64,000 nt of DNA from Arthrobacter_B citreus (GTDB taxonomy: Bacteria > Actinomycetota > Actinomycetes > Actinomycetales > Micrococcaceae), in NCBI RefSeq assembly GCF_042429235.1, contig NZ_JBHMBA010000006.1. One strand, 5' to 3'. Position 1 is the first letter of the stretch; each line of letters opens with the position of its first letter. Shown in pieces: positions 48,694 to 57,490 of this stretch. The notes beneath the pieces are model-generated. The model was not told where the DNA came from and made no database searches. It worked only from the letters and a program-made list of their open reading frames with translations. The position numbers and the translations under genes were made by a program.

Positions 48694-49437
48694 ATGACAT
48701 TGATCGAGCTTAATGCGACTCTAAATTCTGCAACCAATGCCATAAAATTCCGATGGGACTTGCCATACAGGCTTCTAGTTTCCCTCCTAATCCTTGGATG
48801 CGGAGTTGTTGCGTTTGGGTCCGCTTCAAGCCCTCTGAGTGCAATCGGCGATATCGGCCATTACCTAGGCGCTCCTCAGGCAGCGGAAGTTACAGCAGCC
48901 GCAAGTCAGTGGTTGAATGCGAGAGGTAGCATCGTAGTTGATGTAGCAAGAACTCTCCTATTTGTCGGGATAGCGCTGAATGTGTGGGATCAGAAAAGTG
49001 TGAGCATGATTCCCGGCCCCTCACGCGGCGCCCCAACTGCACTCCTCGGATTGGCCGCTCTCTGGGAAGTGAAACCACAGGCTATTCCCAGCACAATCGT
49101 ACTGTCAGCACTCATGATCATCGCCGTGACCCTCTTTTTATTTTTCACGGGGAAAGACTGGAAGTTGTGGCTCACCGCGACCACACTCAATTTTGGTGCC
49201 TCCGCGCTCTACGTTCTAACAGTTCCGTTGTGGCTATTTGCGCGCTCCCCTAAAAACACGATGGCGAAGAGCGAGCCCGATCTCCTGCCAAAGAGCAGCC
49301 AGCGTGGAGAAACATCAGTCTCGGCGCGTGTAAAGCCAGTCGCAGTGGCTTCACTGCAGCCCGTGCCACGATCTCCTCGGCGAGGAGCAGAAGTTGCTTC
49401 TGAATCAGAGATACCCGTGAACGAGTCCTCAAAATGA
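48694..49437 (+). CDS. Hypothetical membrane protein of atypical composition
   Basis: 247 residues with about four helices (RLLVSLLILGCGVVAFGS; VARTLLFVGIALNV; ALMIIAVTLFLFFTG; ALYVLTVPLWLFA) and a Ser/Pro-rich cytoplasmic tail of about 60 residues. No family recognised. Codon use is AT-richer than neighbouring genes, suggesting acquisition. No RBS precedes the ATG, and the frame continues open for 28 codons upstream (a plausible soluble helix LRDQLKAHKVKNLSDLDR) but only with a CTG as possible start. The gene may therefore be 5'-truncated or use a non-standard start. Confidence 0.5.
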   Translation: MTLIELNATLNSATNAIKFRWDLPYRLLVSLLILGCGVVAFGSASSPLSAIGDIGHYLGAPQAAEVTAAASQWLNARGSIVVDVARTLLFVGIALNVWDQKSVSMIPGPSRGAPTALLGLAALWEVKPQAIPSTIVLSALMIIAVTLFLFFTGKDWKLWLTATTLNFGASALYVLTVPLWLFARSPKNTMAKSEPDLLPKSSQRGETSVSARVKPVAVASLQPVPRSPRRGAEVASESEIPVNESSK

Positions 49438-49453
49438 CGACAGCGGGGCAGAA

Positions 49454-50335
49454 CTAGGTGAAGCTCTCCAGAATTGGCATTTGCTGTCGTTGTTTTTCCT
49501 CTCGCGGGTCATTCTTCAGGAGACGGCCGGCCTCGGGCAGCACATGGTGCCGCCCCAGCGGCAGCATCAGCGGCTTGCCGGAGGACGGATCCGTGATGAC
49601 CCGATTCTCCATGCCGAACACGGTCCGCACGGTCTCCTCGGTAAGCACATCCTCGGGCCGGCCCGCGGCGTGCAGCTTCCCGCCGGCCACCGCCACCAAA
49701 TGATCGGCGTAGCGGGCGGCCAGGTTCAGGTCGTGCAGCACCATCACAATGGTGGTGCCGCGGGAGCGGTTCAGGTCCGTCAGCAGATCCAGCACCTCGA
49801 TCTGGTGGCTGACGTCCAGGAACGTGGTTGGCTCGTCCAACAGCAGCAGATCCGTTTGCTGCGCGAGCGCCATGGCGATCCACACCCGCTGCCGCTGCCC
49901 GCCGGAGAGCTCATCCACGGCCCGGTCCGCCAGCACTGCGGTTTCGGTGGCGTCCAGCGCGGCGGCCACGGCGTCGTCGTCGTCCTTGCTCCAGCGCGCA
50001 AAGATACCCTGGTGCGGGTGCCGGCCGCGTCCCACCAGATCGGCAACCGTGATGCCCTCGGGAGCGATGGGCGACTGCGGGAGCAGCCCCAGCGTGCGGG
50101 CCAGCTGCTTGGCGGGAATCGAGTGCACCGCCTTGCCGTCCAGCAGCACATGTCCGGCGCGCGGGGCCAGCAGCCGGGACATCGAGCGCAGCAGCGTGGA
50201 CTTCCCGCAGGCGTTGGCGCCGATGATCGCGGTGACCTTGCCCGGCGGAACCACCAGGTCCAGGGAATCAATGACCGTGCGGTCGCCGTAGCCCAGCGTG
50301 AGGTTTTCGACGTTCAGGGAATGGGTGGAGGTCAC
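49454..50335 (-). CDS. Iron-siderophore ABC transporter ATP-binding protein (FepC-like)
   Basis: A 293-residue ATPase. Walker A is GANACGKST near residue 39 (with Ala in place of the usual Gly/Ser at one loop position), signature LSGGQRQR, Walker B LLLLDEPT, and the switch His is in VLHDLNLA. FepC/FecE type. The GTG start overlaps the upstream permease stop (GTGA); it is the last gene of the chain. The C-terminal 30 residues are a Lys/Arg-rich extension. Confidence 0.93.
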   Translation of the reverse strand: MTSTHSLNVENLTLGYGDRTVIDSLDLVVPPGKVTAIIGANACGKSTLLRSMSRLLAPRAGHVLLDGKAVHSIPAKQLARTLGLLPQSPIAPEGITVADLVGRGRHPHQGIFARWSKDDDDAVAAALDATETAVLADRAVDELSGGQRQRVWIAMALAQQTDLLLLDEPTTFLDVSHQIEVLDLLTDLNRSRGTTIVMVLHDLNLAARYADHLVAVAGGKLHAAGRPEDVLTEETVRTVFGMENRVITDPSSGKPLMLPLGRHHVLPEAGRLLKNDPREEKQRQQMPILESFT

Positions 50336-51423
50336 AGCGATGCTCCTGCGCGGTTGACGCGGACAATGAGGTAAACAAGGAACGGAGCGCCGAGCACCCC
50401 GGTGATGATGCCCACCGGCATGCGGGTGCCGAAGGCGTACTGGCCGCAGAAGTCGGCCACGAGCACCAGCAGCGCACCGACGAGTCCGGCCGGAACCAAC
50501 AGCGACGGGCCCGGGCCCACCAGCCGGGCGGCGATCGGCCCGGAGAGGAACGCGACAAAGGCGATGGGGCCGGCGGCCGCGGTGGCGAAGGAAATGAGCC
50601 CGACGGCGGTCACGATCACCACAATCCGGGTGAGGTTCACCCGCACGCCCAGGGCGGACGCGGCGTCGTCGCCCAGCCGGGTCACGGCCAGGTTCTTGGA
50701 CTGGGCCAGCAGCACCGGCGTCAGCACGGTCATGGCGGCGAGCACGGGCAGCACCTGGTTCCAGGACGCGCCGTTGAGGCTGCCGGTCAGCCAGCGCATG
50801 GCCTCCTGCAGTTCCCATTCCGGCGCCTGGTTGAGCACATACGCGGTCACCGAATCCAGCATCGCGGCAATGCCGATGCCCACCAGGATCAGCCGGGTGT
50901 CCGCCACTCCCCTTTTATAGGACAGCGCGTATACGGCCAGCGCGACGATGAGTCCGGAAACAATGGCGAAGGTGGACACCGCAGCGCCGCCGAGCCCGAG
51001 CCCAATAATGGCGAAGGCAGCACCGGCTCCGGCACCGGAGCTGATGCCGATGATGTCCGGGCTGGCCAGCGGATTGCGCAGCATGGTCTGGAACGCGACG
51101 CCGGCCAGGCCAAAGCATGCGCCGGTGAGCACGGCCAGCACCGCGCGCGGCAGCCGCAGGCGCCCGACGGCGAAGGAGGCGCCGGGCACATCCTCGCCAA
51201 GGATCACCTGCAGCACGTCGGCCGGCGCGTAGAAGGTGCGTCCGGCCATCAGGCTCAGCGCGAAGACGGCCAGGATGCCGACGGCGAGCAGGGCGGCCAC
51301 GAGCCGGTAGCGGCGGGTGGCGGCTGAGCGGACGCGGGTGACGGCGTCACGGGTGGTTTCGGGGCCGGCTGCGGTTCCCGATGCGGCGGAGGCGGCAGGG
51401 GCGGCGGGACTTGCGGGGTTCAC
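50332..51423 (-). CDS. Iron-siderophore ABC transporter permease, FecCD family (FepG-like)
   Basis: 363 residues, an Ala/Pro-rich cytoplasmic head and about nine to ten helices. GAGAGAAFAI, GPIAFVAFLSGPIAARLVG and VGIITGVLGAPFLVYLIVR are typical FecCD segments. GTG start, overlapping the stop of the FepD-like gene (GTGA). It pairs with that permease for iron(III)-siderophore import. Confidence 0.93.
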   Translation of the reverse strand: MNPASPAAPAASAASGTAAGPETTRDAVTRVRSAATRRYRLVAALLAVGILAVFALSLMAGRTFYAPADVLQVILGEDVPGASFAVGRLRLPRAVLAVLTGACFGLAGVAFQTMLRNPLASPDIIGISSGAGAGAAFAIIGLGLGGAAVSTFAIVSGLIVALAVYALSYKRGVADTRLILVGIGIAAMLDSVTAYVLNQAPEWELQEAMRWLTGSLNGASWNQVLPVLAAMTVLTPVLLAQSKNLAVTRLGDDAASALGVRVNLTRIVVIVTAVGLISFATAAAGPIAFVAFLSGPIAARLVGPGPSLLVPAGLVGALLVLVADFCGQYAFGTRMPVGIITGVLGAPFLVYLIVRVNRAGASL

Positions 51424-52460
51424 AGGGCACGCACCTTTTGCCGGCGGACGATGTAGATGAAGACGGGGGCACCGATCAGGGCGGTGAGGATCCCGACGTC
51501 GATCTCCGCGGGGCGGGCAATCATGCGGCCGAGGACGTCGGCGGCGGTGACCAGGGCGGCCCCGGCGACGGCGGAGAACGGCAGCAGCCAGCGGTGGTCC
51601 ACCCCGGCGAGCAGCCGGCAGGCGTGCGGCACCACGAGGCCGACAAAGGCGATGGGTCCGGTGACGGCGGTGGAGGCACCGCAGAGGATGACGGCGCCCA
51701 GGGATGCGGCGCCGCGGGCCAGGGCCACACGCTCCCCCAGTCCGGCGGCGAGGTCATCGCCGAGCGCGAGCGAGTTCAGGCCGCGCGCCGAGAGCAGGCA
51801 GATGGCGAAGCCGACCAGCAGGAAGGGCAGGATCTGGGTGATGCTCTCGTATGAGCCGCCGCCCACTCCGCCGATCTGCCAGGAGCGCACGCCCTGGGCC
51901 ATGTTGTTGCGGGGCAGCACGATGGCGCTGACAAAGGAGGCCAGAGCGGCCGACGTCGCGGCGCCGGCCAGCGCGAGCTTCAGCGGAGTGGCGGGGCCGC
52001 GGCCGATCGAGCCGACGGTGTAAACGAAGACGGCGGTGACGGCGGCGCCGGCAATGGCCAGCCAGACGTAGCTGGAGGCGGCGGCCAGGCCGAAGAACGC
52101 CATGCCCGCGACGATGGCCAGCGAGGCGCCCATGTTGATGCCGAGGATGCCCGGATCGGCCAGCGGATTGCGGGTCACGCCCTGCATTACGGCACCGGAC
52201 AGGCCAAGGGCCGCACCGGCGACGACGGCGAGCAGGGTGCGCGGAATCCGCTTGGCGACGGCGGCTTCGTCAAAGCCGTCGGCCGAACCGCCCAGGGCGG
52301 CCAGAATGTCGTTCCAGCCGACGTCGCGCGCTCCCACGGTGATGCTGGCGAGCATCAGGGCGGCGAGCACGGCCACGGCAACCAGAAGCCACAGGGCACG
52401 CAGGCGCCCCGGACGCCGTCGTGCAGTGGCGTCCGGGGCTGCAGGTTCCTTCAGCGTCAC
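51420..52460 (-). CDS. Iron-siderophore ABC transporter permease, FecCD family (FepD-like)
   Basis: 346 residues with the FecCD layout; GAALGLSGAVMQGVTRNPLADPGILG, GPIAFVGLVVPHACRLL and IGAPVFIYIVRRQK are conserved family segments. GTG start overlapping the binding-protein stop (GTGA). Second gene of the four-gene siderophore operon. Confidence 0.93.
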   Translation of the reverse strand: MTLKEPAAPDATARRRPGRLRALWLLVAVAVLAALMLASITVGARDVGWNDILAALGGSADGFDEAAVAKRIPRTLLAVVAGAALGLSGAVMQGVTRNPLADPGILGINMGASLAIVAGMAFFGLAAASSYVWLAIAGAAVTAVFVYTVGSIGRGPATPLKLALAGAATSAALASFVSAIVLPRNNMAQGVRSWQIGGVGGGSYESITQILPFLLVGFAICLLSARGLNSLALGDDLAAGLGERVALARGAASLGAVILCGASTAVTGPIAFVGLVVPHACRLLAGVDHRWLLPFSAVAGAALVTAADVLGRMIARPAEIDVGILTALIGAPVFIYIVRRQKVRAL

Positions 52461-53479
52461 TTAGCTTTGGTGGCGGCGTCGGAGAGCAGGGTGAGGTAAT
52501 CGTCCAGGATCCAGGAGATGGCCAGCGGCGTCGGGTTGGCGGCGGTGCCCAGCGGGTTGTCCGAGGGCAGGCTGACAATGGCGCCGTTGGCGACGGCGGG
52601 CATCTGCGAGAGCAGCGGATCCGATTCCAGGGCGCTGACCAGCTCGTCGCCGCCGTACGTGACGATGATATCCACGTCGCTGAACGCGTCGGCCTGCTCA
52701 GCGCTCTGGGTCAGGGAGAACTTGTCGGTGGCATCGGAGGCGGTCTTGACGCTGCCGGCCACCTCCATGCCCAGGTCCTCGAAGAACATGGTGCGGGTGT
52801 CGTGCGTGGTGTAGAAGCTGACTTCGCTGAGGTCGGTCGGGTCCACGTGGGTCAGGAACATGGCGTTCTTGCCCTCGAGCGCCGGGAATTTGGCGGCGGC
52901 GTCGGACATTTCGGTTTCCAAGCCGGCAATCAGGTCCTTGGCTTCCTGCTCCATGCCCAGGCCCTCGGCGTTCATCTCGATCATTTCGCGCCAGGACGTG
53001 CCCCACGCGGTTTCCGGGTAGGCGACCACGGGAGCGATTTCGCTGAGCGTGTCGTAGTCCTCCTGGGTCAGGCCGGAGTAGGCGGCCAGGATGACGTCGG
53101 GGTTGGTGTCGGCGACGGCTTCAAAGTCGATGCCGTCATTTTCGTCGAAGAGCACCGGGGTTTCGCCGCCGAGTTCCTCCAGCTTTTCCTCGACCCACGG
53201 AAGGATGCCGTCGCCGTCGTCGTCGCCGAAGTTTGCCGCCGCCATGCCCACGGGAACGATGCCCAGGGCCAGGGGCACCTCGTGGTTGGCCCAGTTGACG
53301 GTGGCCACGCGCTCGGGCTTGGTCTCGATGGTGGTGGTGCCCAGGGCGTGCTCGATGGTGATGGGCTCAAACGCGGAGCCGGTGGCTTCGTCGCTGCTGG
53401 CTTCGGTGGTGGAGCAGGCGGCCAGGCCGGCGGTGAGCAGTGCTGCCGTGCAGACGGCAGTGATACGGGAAAGGCGCAA
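52457..53479 (-). CDS. Iron-siderophore ABC transporter substrate-binding lipoprotein (FepB-like)
   Basis: 340 residues. Signal peptide with lipobox GLAAC (Cys22), then a cluster A-2 (TroA-like) binding fold: ITIEHALGTTTIETKPERVATVNW and PDVILAAYSGLTQEDYDTLS. It lacks a linked siderophore biosynthesis gene, so it is probably a xenosiderophore importer. The 5' region holds two iron boxes, so expression should be repressed by iron through a DtxR/IdeR-type regulator. First gene of the operon. Confidence 0.92.
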   Translation of the reverse strand: MRLSRITAVCTAALLTAGLAACSTTEASSDEATGSAFEPITIEHALGTTTIETKPERVATVNWANHEVPLALGIVPVGMAAANFGDDDGDGILPWVEEKLEELGGETPVLFDENDGIDFEAVADTNPDVILAAYSGLTQEDYDTLSEIAPVVAYPETAWGTSWREMIEMNAEGLGMEQEAKDLIAGLETEMSDAAAKFPALEGKNAMFLTHVDPTDLSEVSFYTTHDTRTMFFEDLGMEVAGSVKTASDATDKFSLTQSAEQADAFSDVDIIVTYGGDELVSALESDPLLSQMPAVANGAIVSLPSDNPLGTAANPTPLAISWILDDYLTLLSDAATKAK

Positions 53480-53552
53480 GGTGGTGTTCCTTCGTCAACA
53501 GTGGGGGCGCAACCCGGCTGGTACCGAAGCGAGCCGGGGCGCCGCACTGGTT

Positions 53553-53594
53553 TTAGGGTTGCCTAACAACTCAAGAGTAAGGCAAACCTAACCA
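53553..53594. promoter_or_regulatory. Two DtxR/IdeR-type iron boxes
   Basis: TTAGGGTTGCCTAA (53553-53566; TTAGG-N4-CCTAA) and AAGGCAAACCTAA (53579-53591; reverse reading TTAGGTTTGCCTT) resemble the TTAGGTTAGGCTAACCTAA consensus. They lie 75-110 bp upstream of the siderophore-binding-protein start, as expected for iron repression. Confidence 0.65.
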
Positions 53595-53797
53595 TACTTG
53601 TGACAGTTGTTACGCCCGTGACGCCTCTGGGGGCGGAAGTATGTACCGGAAGCGCGGTTGGGGTGCGTCATTTGAAGGCCCCGATGTCCCGGCGCTGACT
53701 GACCTACCGGTCCTTGGTCCTTTCCAGCGACTCGATGAGCCAGCGGTTGCTGAAGAATTTGTGGACCCCTTAGTGCCCCACACTCGGCCCGGCCCGC

Positions 53798-54715
53798 TCA
53801 GGCTGTGGCAGCCGAGCGGCTTATCGCTGCAGGCCGCAGCGTAAACAAGGTATCCAGGACCAGCTGCACCGGTCCGGTGCCGGCCATGCTGCGGCGCACC
53901 ACCGCGTAAATGGAGCGGACCGGAGCCGGGCGGACCACCGGGATCCGGCGGACGTTGGCCGGCAACTGCTGGGCGCTCAGTGCCGGCAGCACGGTGATGC
54001 CGATGCCGGCGCTGACGAAGGCGATGGCGGTGGCGTAATCGTGGGCTTCGATCTGGAAGGTAGGGGTGAAACCCGCGGCCGCGCAGGCATCCAGCAGATT
54101 CAGCCGGCACAGCCCATGGGCGAAGTCATTGTCCACCCACTGTTCCCCGCCCAGTTCCGCCAGCTCGATCTCCGTCCGGGCTGCGAAGGGATGATGGTCG
54201 GGCAGCACCGCAACGTAGGGGTCATCCACGAGGTGGTGGGCGTCGAAGCCGCTGCCCGGAGTGATGATCCCCTTTCGTCCGACCACCAGCTGGATATCCG
54301 GGCGGTCCTCCGGGTCGGGAGCGACGTCGTCGCGCAGCTGGAGTTCCAGCCGGACGCCAGGAAGGTCGGTGGTCAGCCGCCGGGCCACTTCGGGCATCCA
54401 GGCCGCGCCGACGGATGCGAAGTAGGCCATGGACAGCCGCCCGTTCCGTCCGGTCCGGAGATCGGACAGCACCGCCTCGGCCTCACTGAGCCGGGCCAGG
54501 ATCTCTTCCGCCTGCGCTGCCACCGCCAGCCCCGCCGTCGTCGGACGCAGGCCGCGGCCGGCACGCTCGAGGAGGGTGAGGCCGGTTTCGCGCTGCAGGG
54601 CCGTGAGGTGCTGGCTGACCGCCGAGGGCGTGTAACCGAGGTTGGCCGCGGCGGCGGCCACGGAGCCGCTGGCCACCACTGAAGAGAAGATTCGAAGCCG
54701 GTGCACATCCAACAT
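53798..54715 (-). CDS. LysR family transcriptional regulator
   Basis: 305 residues. N-terminal HTH: VASGSVAAAAANLGYTPSAVSQHL (residues 15-38). A periplasmic-binding-protein-like effector domain follows (from about residue 90; YFASVGAAWMPEVARRL, later AIAFVSAGIGITVLPAL). It is divergent from the EamA transporter gene, the classical LysR arrangement for controlling an exporter, with an 82-bp gap. Confidence 0.88.
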   Translation of the reverse strand: MLDVHRLRIFSSVVASGSVAAAAANLGYTPSAVSQHLTALQRETGLTLLERAGRGLRPTTAGLAVAAQAEEILARLSEAEAVLSDLRTGRNGRLSMAYFASVGAAWMPEVARRLTTDLPGVRLELQLRDDVAPDPEDRPDIQLVVGRKGIITPGSGFDAHHLVDDPYVAVLPDHHPFAARTEIELAELGGEQWVDNDFAHGLCRLNLLDACAAAGFTPTFQIEAHDYATAIAFVSAGIGITVLPALSAQQLPANVRRIPVVRPAPVRSIYAVVRRSMAGTGPVQLVLDTLFTLRPAAISRSAATA

Positions 54716-54797
54716 GCCGCTGACTCTACAGCTGGACTGAATTGTGAATCAAGAATCGGAACTGGTGCTAAAGCCCGGGGCGGGGAAGACTACAGGC

Positions 54798-55775
54798 ATG
54801 ACATCCACAGCATCCCGCAGCATTTCCGTTTCCAGCGGCGCCACTCCGCGCCTGTGGGCCGCGATGGCGGTGACGGTGGTGCTGTGGGCGTCGGCCTTTG
54901 TAGGCATCCGGTCCGCCGGTGCGGACTACTCCCCCGGCGCCCTGACGCTGGGCCGCATCGCGGTGGGGGCGGTGGCGCTGATGGCCATTGCCGCGGTGGC
55001 GGGACGACGACGCCGGGTGGCTGCAGCGGCTTCCACCAGCGGGCCGGGCGACCCTTCGGCGCACGGACGGCTCCGGGGCCGGGTCCTGGCTCTCGTGATC
55101 GTCTGGGGGCTCGCTTGGTTCGGGGTCTACAACCTGGTGCTGAATGCGGCCGAACGGCACCTGGATGCCGGCACTGCGGCCTTGCTGGTGAACCTGGCGC
55201 CCATGATTGTGGCCGTGCTCGCCGGGCTGCTGCTGGGCGAAGGATTTCCGCGGCGGCTCATCATTGGCATGCTGGTGGCCTTCGCCGGCGTCGCCGTCAT
55301 CGCGGCCGCCACCTCCACCGGGACCGTCGACCCGGTGGGCGTGGGTCTCGGCCTTGCCGCAGCCGTGCTCTACGGCGGCGCGGCCACCCTGCAAAAGCGG
55401 CTGCTCCAATACGTGGATGCTGCCACAATGACGTGGATCGGGTGCCTGGCCGCGGCCGTTGCCTGCCTGCCGTTCCTTTCCGAACTGGTCCGGGAGCTAT
55501 CTGCCGCGCCGCTGTCCTCCACGCTGGCCATGGTGTACCTCGGGGTCTTTCCCACGGCAATCGCGTTTACCACCTGGGGTTATGTCCTGGCGCGGTTCAG
55601 CGCCGGCCGCACGGCCGCTACCACCTATGCGGTGCCGGCCGTGGTGGTGCTGCTGTCCTGGTTGCTGCTGCAGGAAGTGCCGCCGGTTGCGGCGCTGTTC
55701 GGCGGGGCGCTGGCCCTGGCGGGTGTCGCGGTGGCGACGCTGCCGCGGCGGCGGGCCGCCGTCGTCGTGCGTTAG
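54798..55775 (+). CDS. EamA family (DMT) transporter
   Basis: 325 residues, ten helices with two EamA repeats (first ending in LLLGEGFPRRLIIGMLVAFAGV, second in LQEVPPVAALFGGALALAGV). Such proteins export amino acids or metabolites. The ATG at 54798 with a GGGGAAG RBS is preferred over a start 18 codons upstream. Controlled probably by the divergent LysR gene. Its 3' end lies within an imperfect repeat shared with the arcA 3' region. Confidence 0.87.
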   Translation: MTSTASRSISVSSGATPRLWAAMAVTVVLWASAFVGIRSAGADYSPGALTLGRIAVGAVALMAIAAVAGRRRRVAAAASTSGPGDPSAHGRLRGRVLALVIVWGLAWFGVYNLVLNAAERHLDAGTAALLVNLAPMIVAVLAGLLLGEGFPRRLIIGMLVAFAGVAVIAAATSTGTVDPVGVGLGLAAAVLYGGAATLQKRLLQYVDAATMTWIGCLAAAVACLPFLSELVRELSAAPLSSTLAMVYLGVFPTAIAFTTWGYVLARFSAGRTAATTYAVPAVVVLLSWLLLQEVPPVAALFGGALALAGVAVATLPRRRAAVVVR

Positions 55776-55782
55776 TCCTTAG

Positions 55783-55850
55783 TCGATCCCGTCCCGAATG
55801 AGTCGATACCGTCCCGATTGATCGGGCAGGTCCTGCAGCACGCGGCCTGT
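55783..55850 (-). pseudogene. Vestigial duplicated 3' end of arcA
   Basis: On the minus strand this stretch reads CRTCPINRDGID, almost the C-terminus of the arcA product (CMTCPIIRDGIE), followed by a second, frame-shifted IRDGID and a stop. At DNA level 55803-55838 matches 57495-57530 in 31 of 36 positions, and 55783-55801 repeats part of it once more. It lies directly downstream of the antiporter gene. It is a remnant, not a functional gene. Confidence 0.75.
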
Positions 55851-55857
55851 CCTTTGC

Positions 55858-57303
55858 TTAGAGCTCTATCCAGCCTTGGGTCAGGGCGAGCACGGCTGCA
55901 ACGGCTCCTGCCACTGTCATGAGGAAGAGAACCAGCTCCCCTCCACGGAAGACTCGCTGCCCCTGTTCCCGGCGCGCGATCACAAACAGGACGGTGCCGG
56001 GGGCGTAGAAGATCATCGACAGCAGCACCAGGGGCAGGCCGGCGGCGTAGACCAGGAACACCGCGTAAATGGTGGCGATGACGGCAATGGCCAGGTCGCC
56101 CCGCCGGACGTGGCGCGGGGCTCCTTCATACGTTTCCCCGCTCCAGCCGAGCTTGAGGGCGTAGAGGGCCGCGAACAGCAGGGAAAACAGCGTCAGGACT
56201 GCGGTCATGTCCAGAGCGAAGTCGAAGGCGTCCTCGGAGAAGTAGGTGATGACCATGACCAGCTGGCTGAGCAGGGTGCTCAGCAGCAGGGCGTTGACCG
56301 GGACATCGTCGTCGCTGACCCGGGACAGGAACCGCGGCATGTCCTTCTCCGTGGCGGCCACGTAGAGGACCTCCGCTGCCATGAGGCTCCACGCCAGGTA
56401 GGCCCCCATCACCGAAATGATCAGGCCGGCGCTGACGAACACCAGGCCCCAGGTCCCCACTCCCGCTTCCAGGACGCCCGCCATGGATGGTTGCCGCAGC
56501 TCGGCGAGCTGTTCCATCGGCAGGACCCCGTAGGAAACGATCGTGACCGAGGCAAAGATGGCAAAGACGCTCAGAAAGCCAAGGATGGTCGCCCTGCCAA
56601 CGTCCTCCCGCCGTCGGGCATGGCGTGAATACACGCTGGCACCCTCAACACCGAGGAAAACGAAGACGGTCACCAGCATCGTGTTGCTGACCTGCTCGAA
56701 CAGCGGCCCCGTGTAGGCCGCCCCGGTAAGGTTGCCCGCGAAGACGGCGGGGTCGAAGAGGAAGACGGCAAACAGCACGAAGACCAGGATGGGCACCACC
56801 TTGGCGATCGTGACGATCCGGTTGATGGCCGTGGCTTCTTTGATGCCGCGCCTGATCAGGAAGAAGAATCCCCACAGCCCGGCCGAGGACAGCACGACGG
56901 CGGGAAGGGTGTCCCCTGCGCCCAGCTGCGGAAACAGGGCTCCCAGCGTGGACATGGTGAGCACCCAGTAGGTGACGTTTCCCACGCAGGCACTGGCCCA
57001 GTACCCCGCTGCGGAGAAGAACCCCACGTAATTTCCAAAGCCGGCCTTGGCGTAGGAGAAGATCCCCGCATCGAGTGCCGGCTTCCGCAGGGACAGCCGC
57101 TGGAAGACGAAGGCCAGCATCAGCATGCCCGAGCCCGCAATCAGCCAGGCGACCAGCGCACCCCACACCCCGGTTTCCTCGGCGAAGCGCTGGGGCAGGG
57201 AAAACACTCCGGCCCCCACCATGGAACCGATCACGACGGTGGTGAGGGTCAGCAGGGAGAGCTTGGCCGCTGGAGCCTTCTCCCCGGAAACAGGAGCAGA
57301 CAT
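55858..57303 (-). CDS. arcD: Arginine/ornithine antiporter (APC family)
   Basis: 481 residues, twelve to thirteen helices. SLLTLTTVVIGSMVGAGVFSLP is the APC substrate-binding helix 1, and YWASACVGNVTYWVLTMSTLG matches ArcD-type exchangers. It would import arginine in exchange for ornithine, or act on related basic amino acids. The ATG at 57303 (GGAAAAG RBS) is preferred to a start 14 codons upstream. It lies 190 bp downstream of arcA on the same strand. The gene is bracketed by the arcA-end repeats described separately. Confidence 0.87.
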   Translation of the reverse strand: MSAPVSGEKAPAAKLSLLTLTTVVIGSMVGAGVFSLPQRFAEETGVWGALVAWLIAGSGMLMLAFVFQRLSLRKPALDAGIFSYAKAGFGNYVGFFSAAGYWASACVGNVTYWVLTMSTLGALFPQLGAGDTLPAVVLSSAGLWGFFFLIRRGIKEATAINRIVTIAKVVPILVFVLFAVFLFDPAVFAGNLTGAAYTGPLFEQVSNTMLVTVFVFLGVEGASVYSRHARRREDVGRATILGFLSVFAIFASVTIVSYGVLPMEQLAELRQPSMAGVLEAGVGTWGLVFVSAGLIISVMGAYLAWSLMAAEVLYVAATEKDMPRFLSRVSDDDVPVNALLLSTLLSQLVMVITYFSEDAFDFALDMTAVLTLFSLLFAALYALKLGWSGETYEGAPRHVRRGDLAIAVIATIYAVFLVYAAGLPLVLLSMIFYAPGTVLFVIARREQGQRVFRGGELVLFLMTVAGAVAAVLALTQGWIEL

Positions 57304-57461
57304 GGTTCTTTTCCAATCGGGGTGTGGCGGCCGCTGAGGCAACACGGGTTAGACAACAGTGGAGGGGCGGACCGCTTCCTGTCTGGGATCTTCCTCTGTC
57401 AAAAGCCTCGGCACTATCGTCTCAGAACAAGACGGCGTGGTTCGAATCGGCGGTCGGCGCC

Positions 57462-57479
57462 CGGCGGCGGTTGCCGCCG
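57462..57479. terminator. Short GC hairpin after arcA
   Basis: CGGCGGC and GCCGCCG pair around a GGTT tetraloop, 12 nt past the arcA stop on the minus strand. It is short but GC-only and may be an attenuator between arcA and arcD. Confidence 0.4.
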
Positions 57480-57490
57480 TCGTCGTACCC

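Noticed and set aside
53600..53797. Short open frames on both strands between the iron-uptake operon and the LysR gene
   Set aside because: No RBS and no recognisable protein. A minus-strand tail reading FFSNRWLIESLERTKDR looks protein-like, but its frame is closed by a stop only a few codons upstream.
57440..57455. GGTTCGAATC resembling a tRNA T-arm
   Set aside because: Flanking bases do not pair as a 5-bp T-stem and no acceptor, D or anticodon arms can be built around it.
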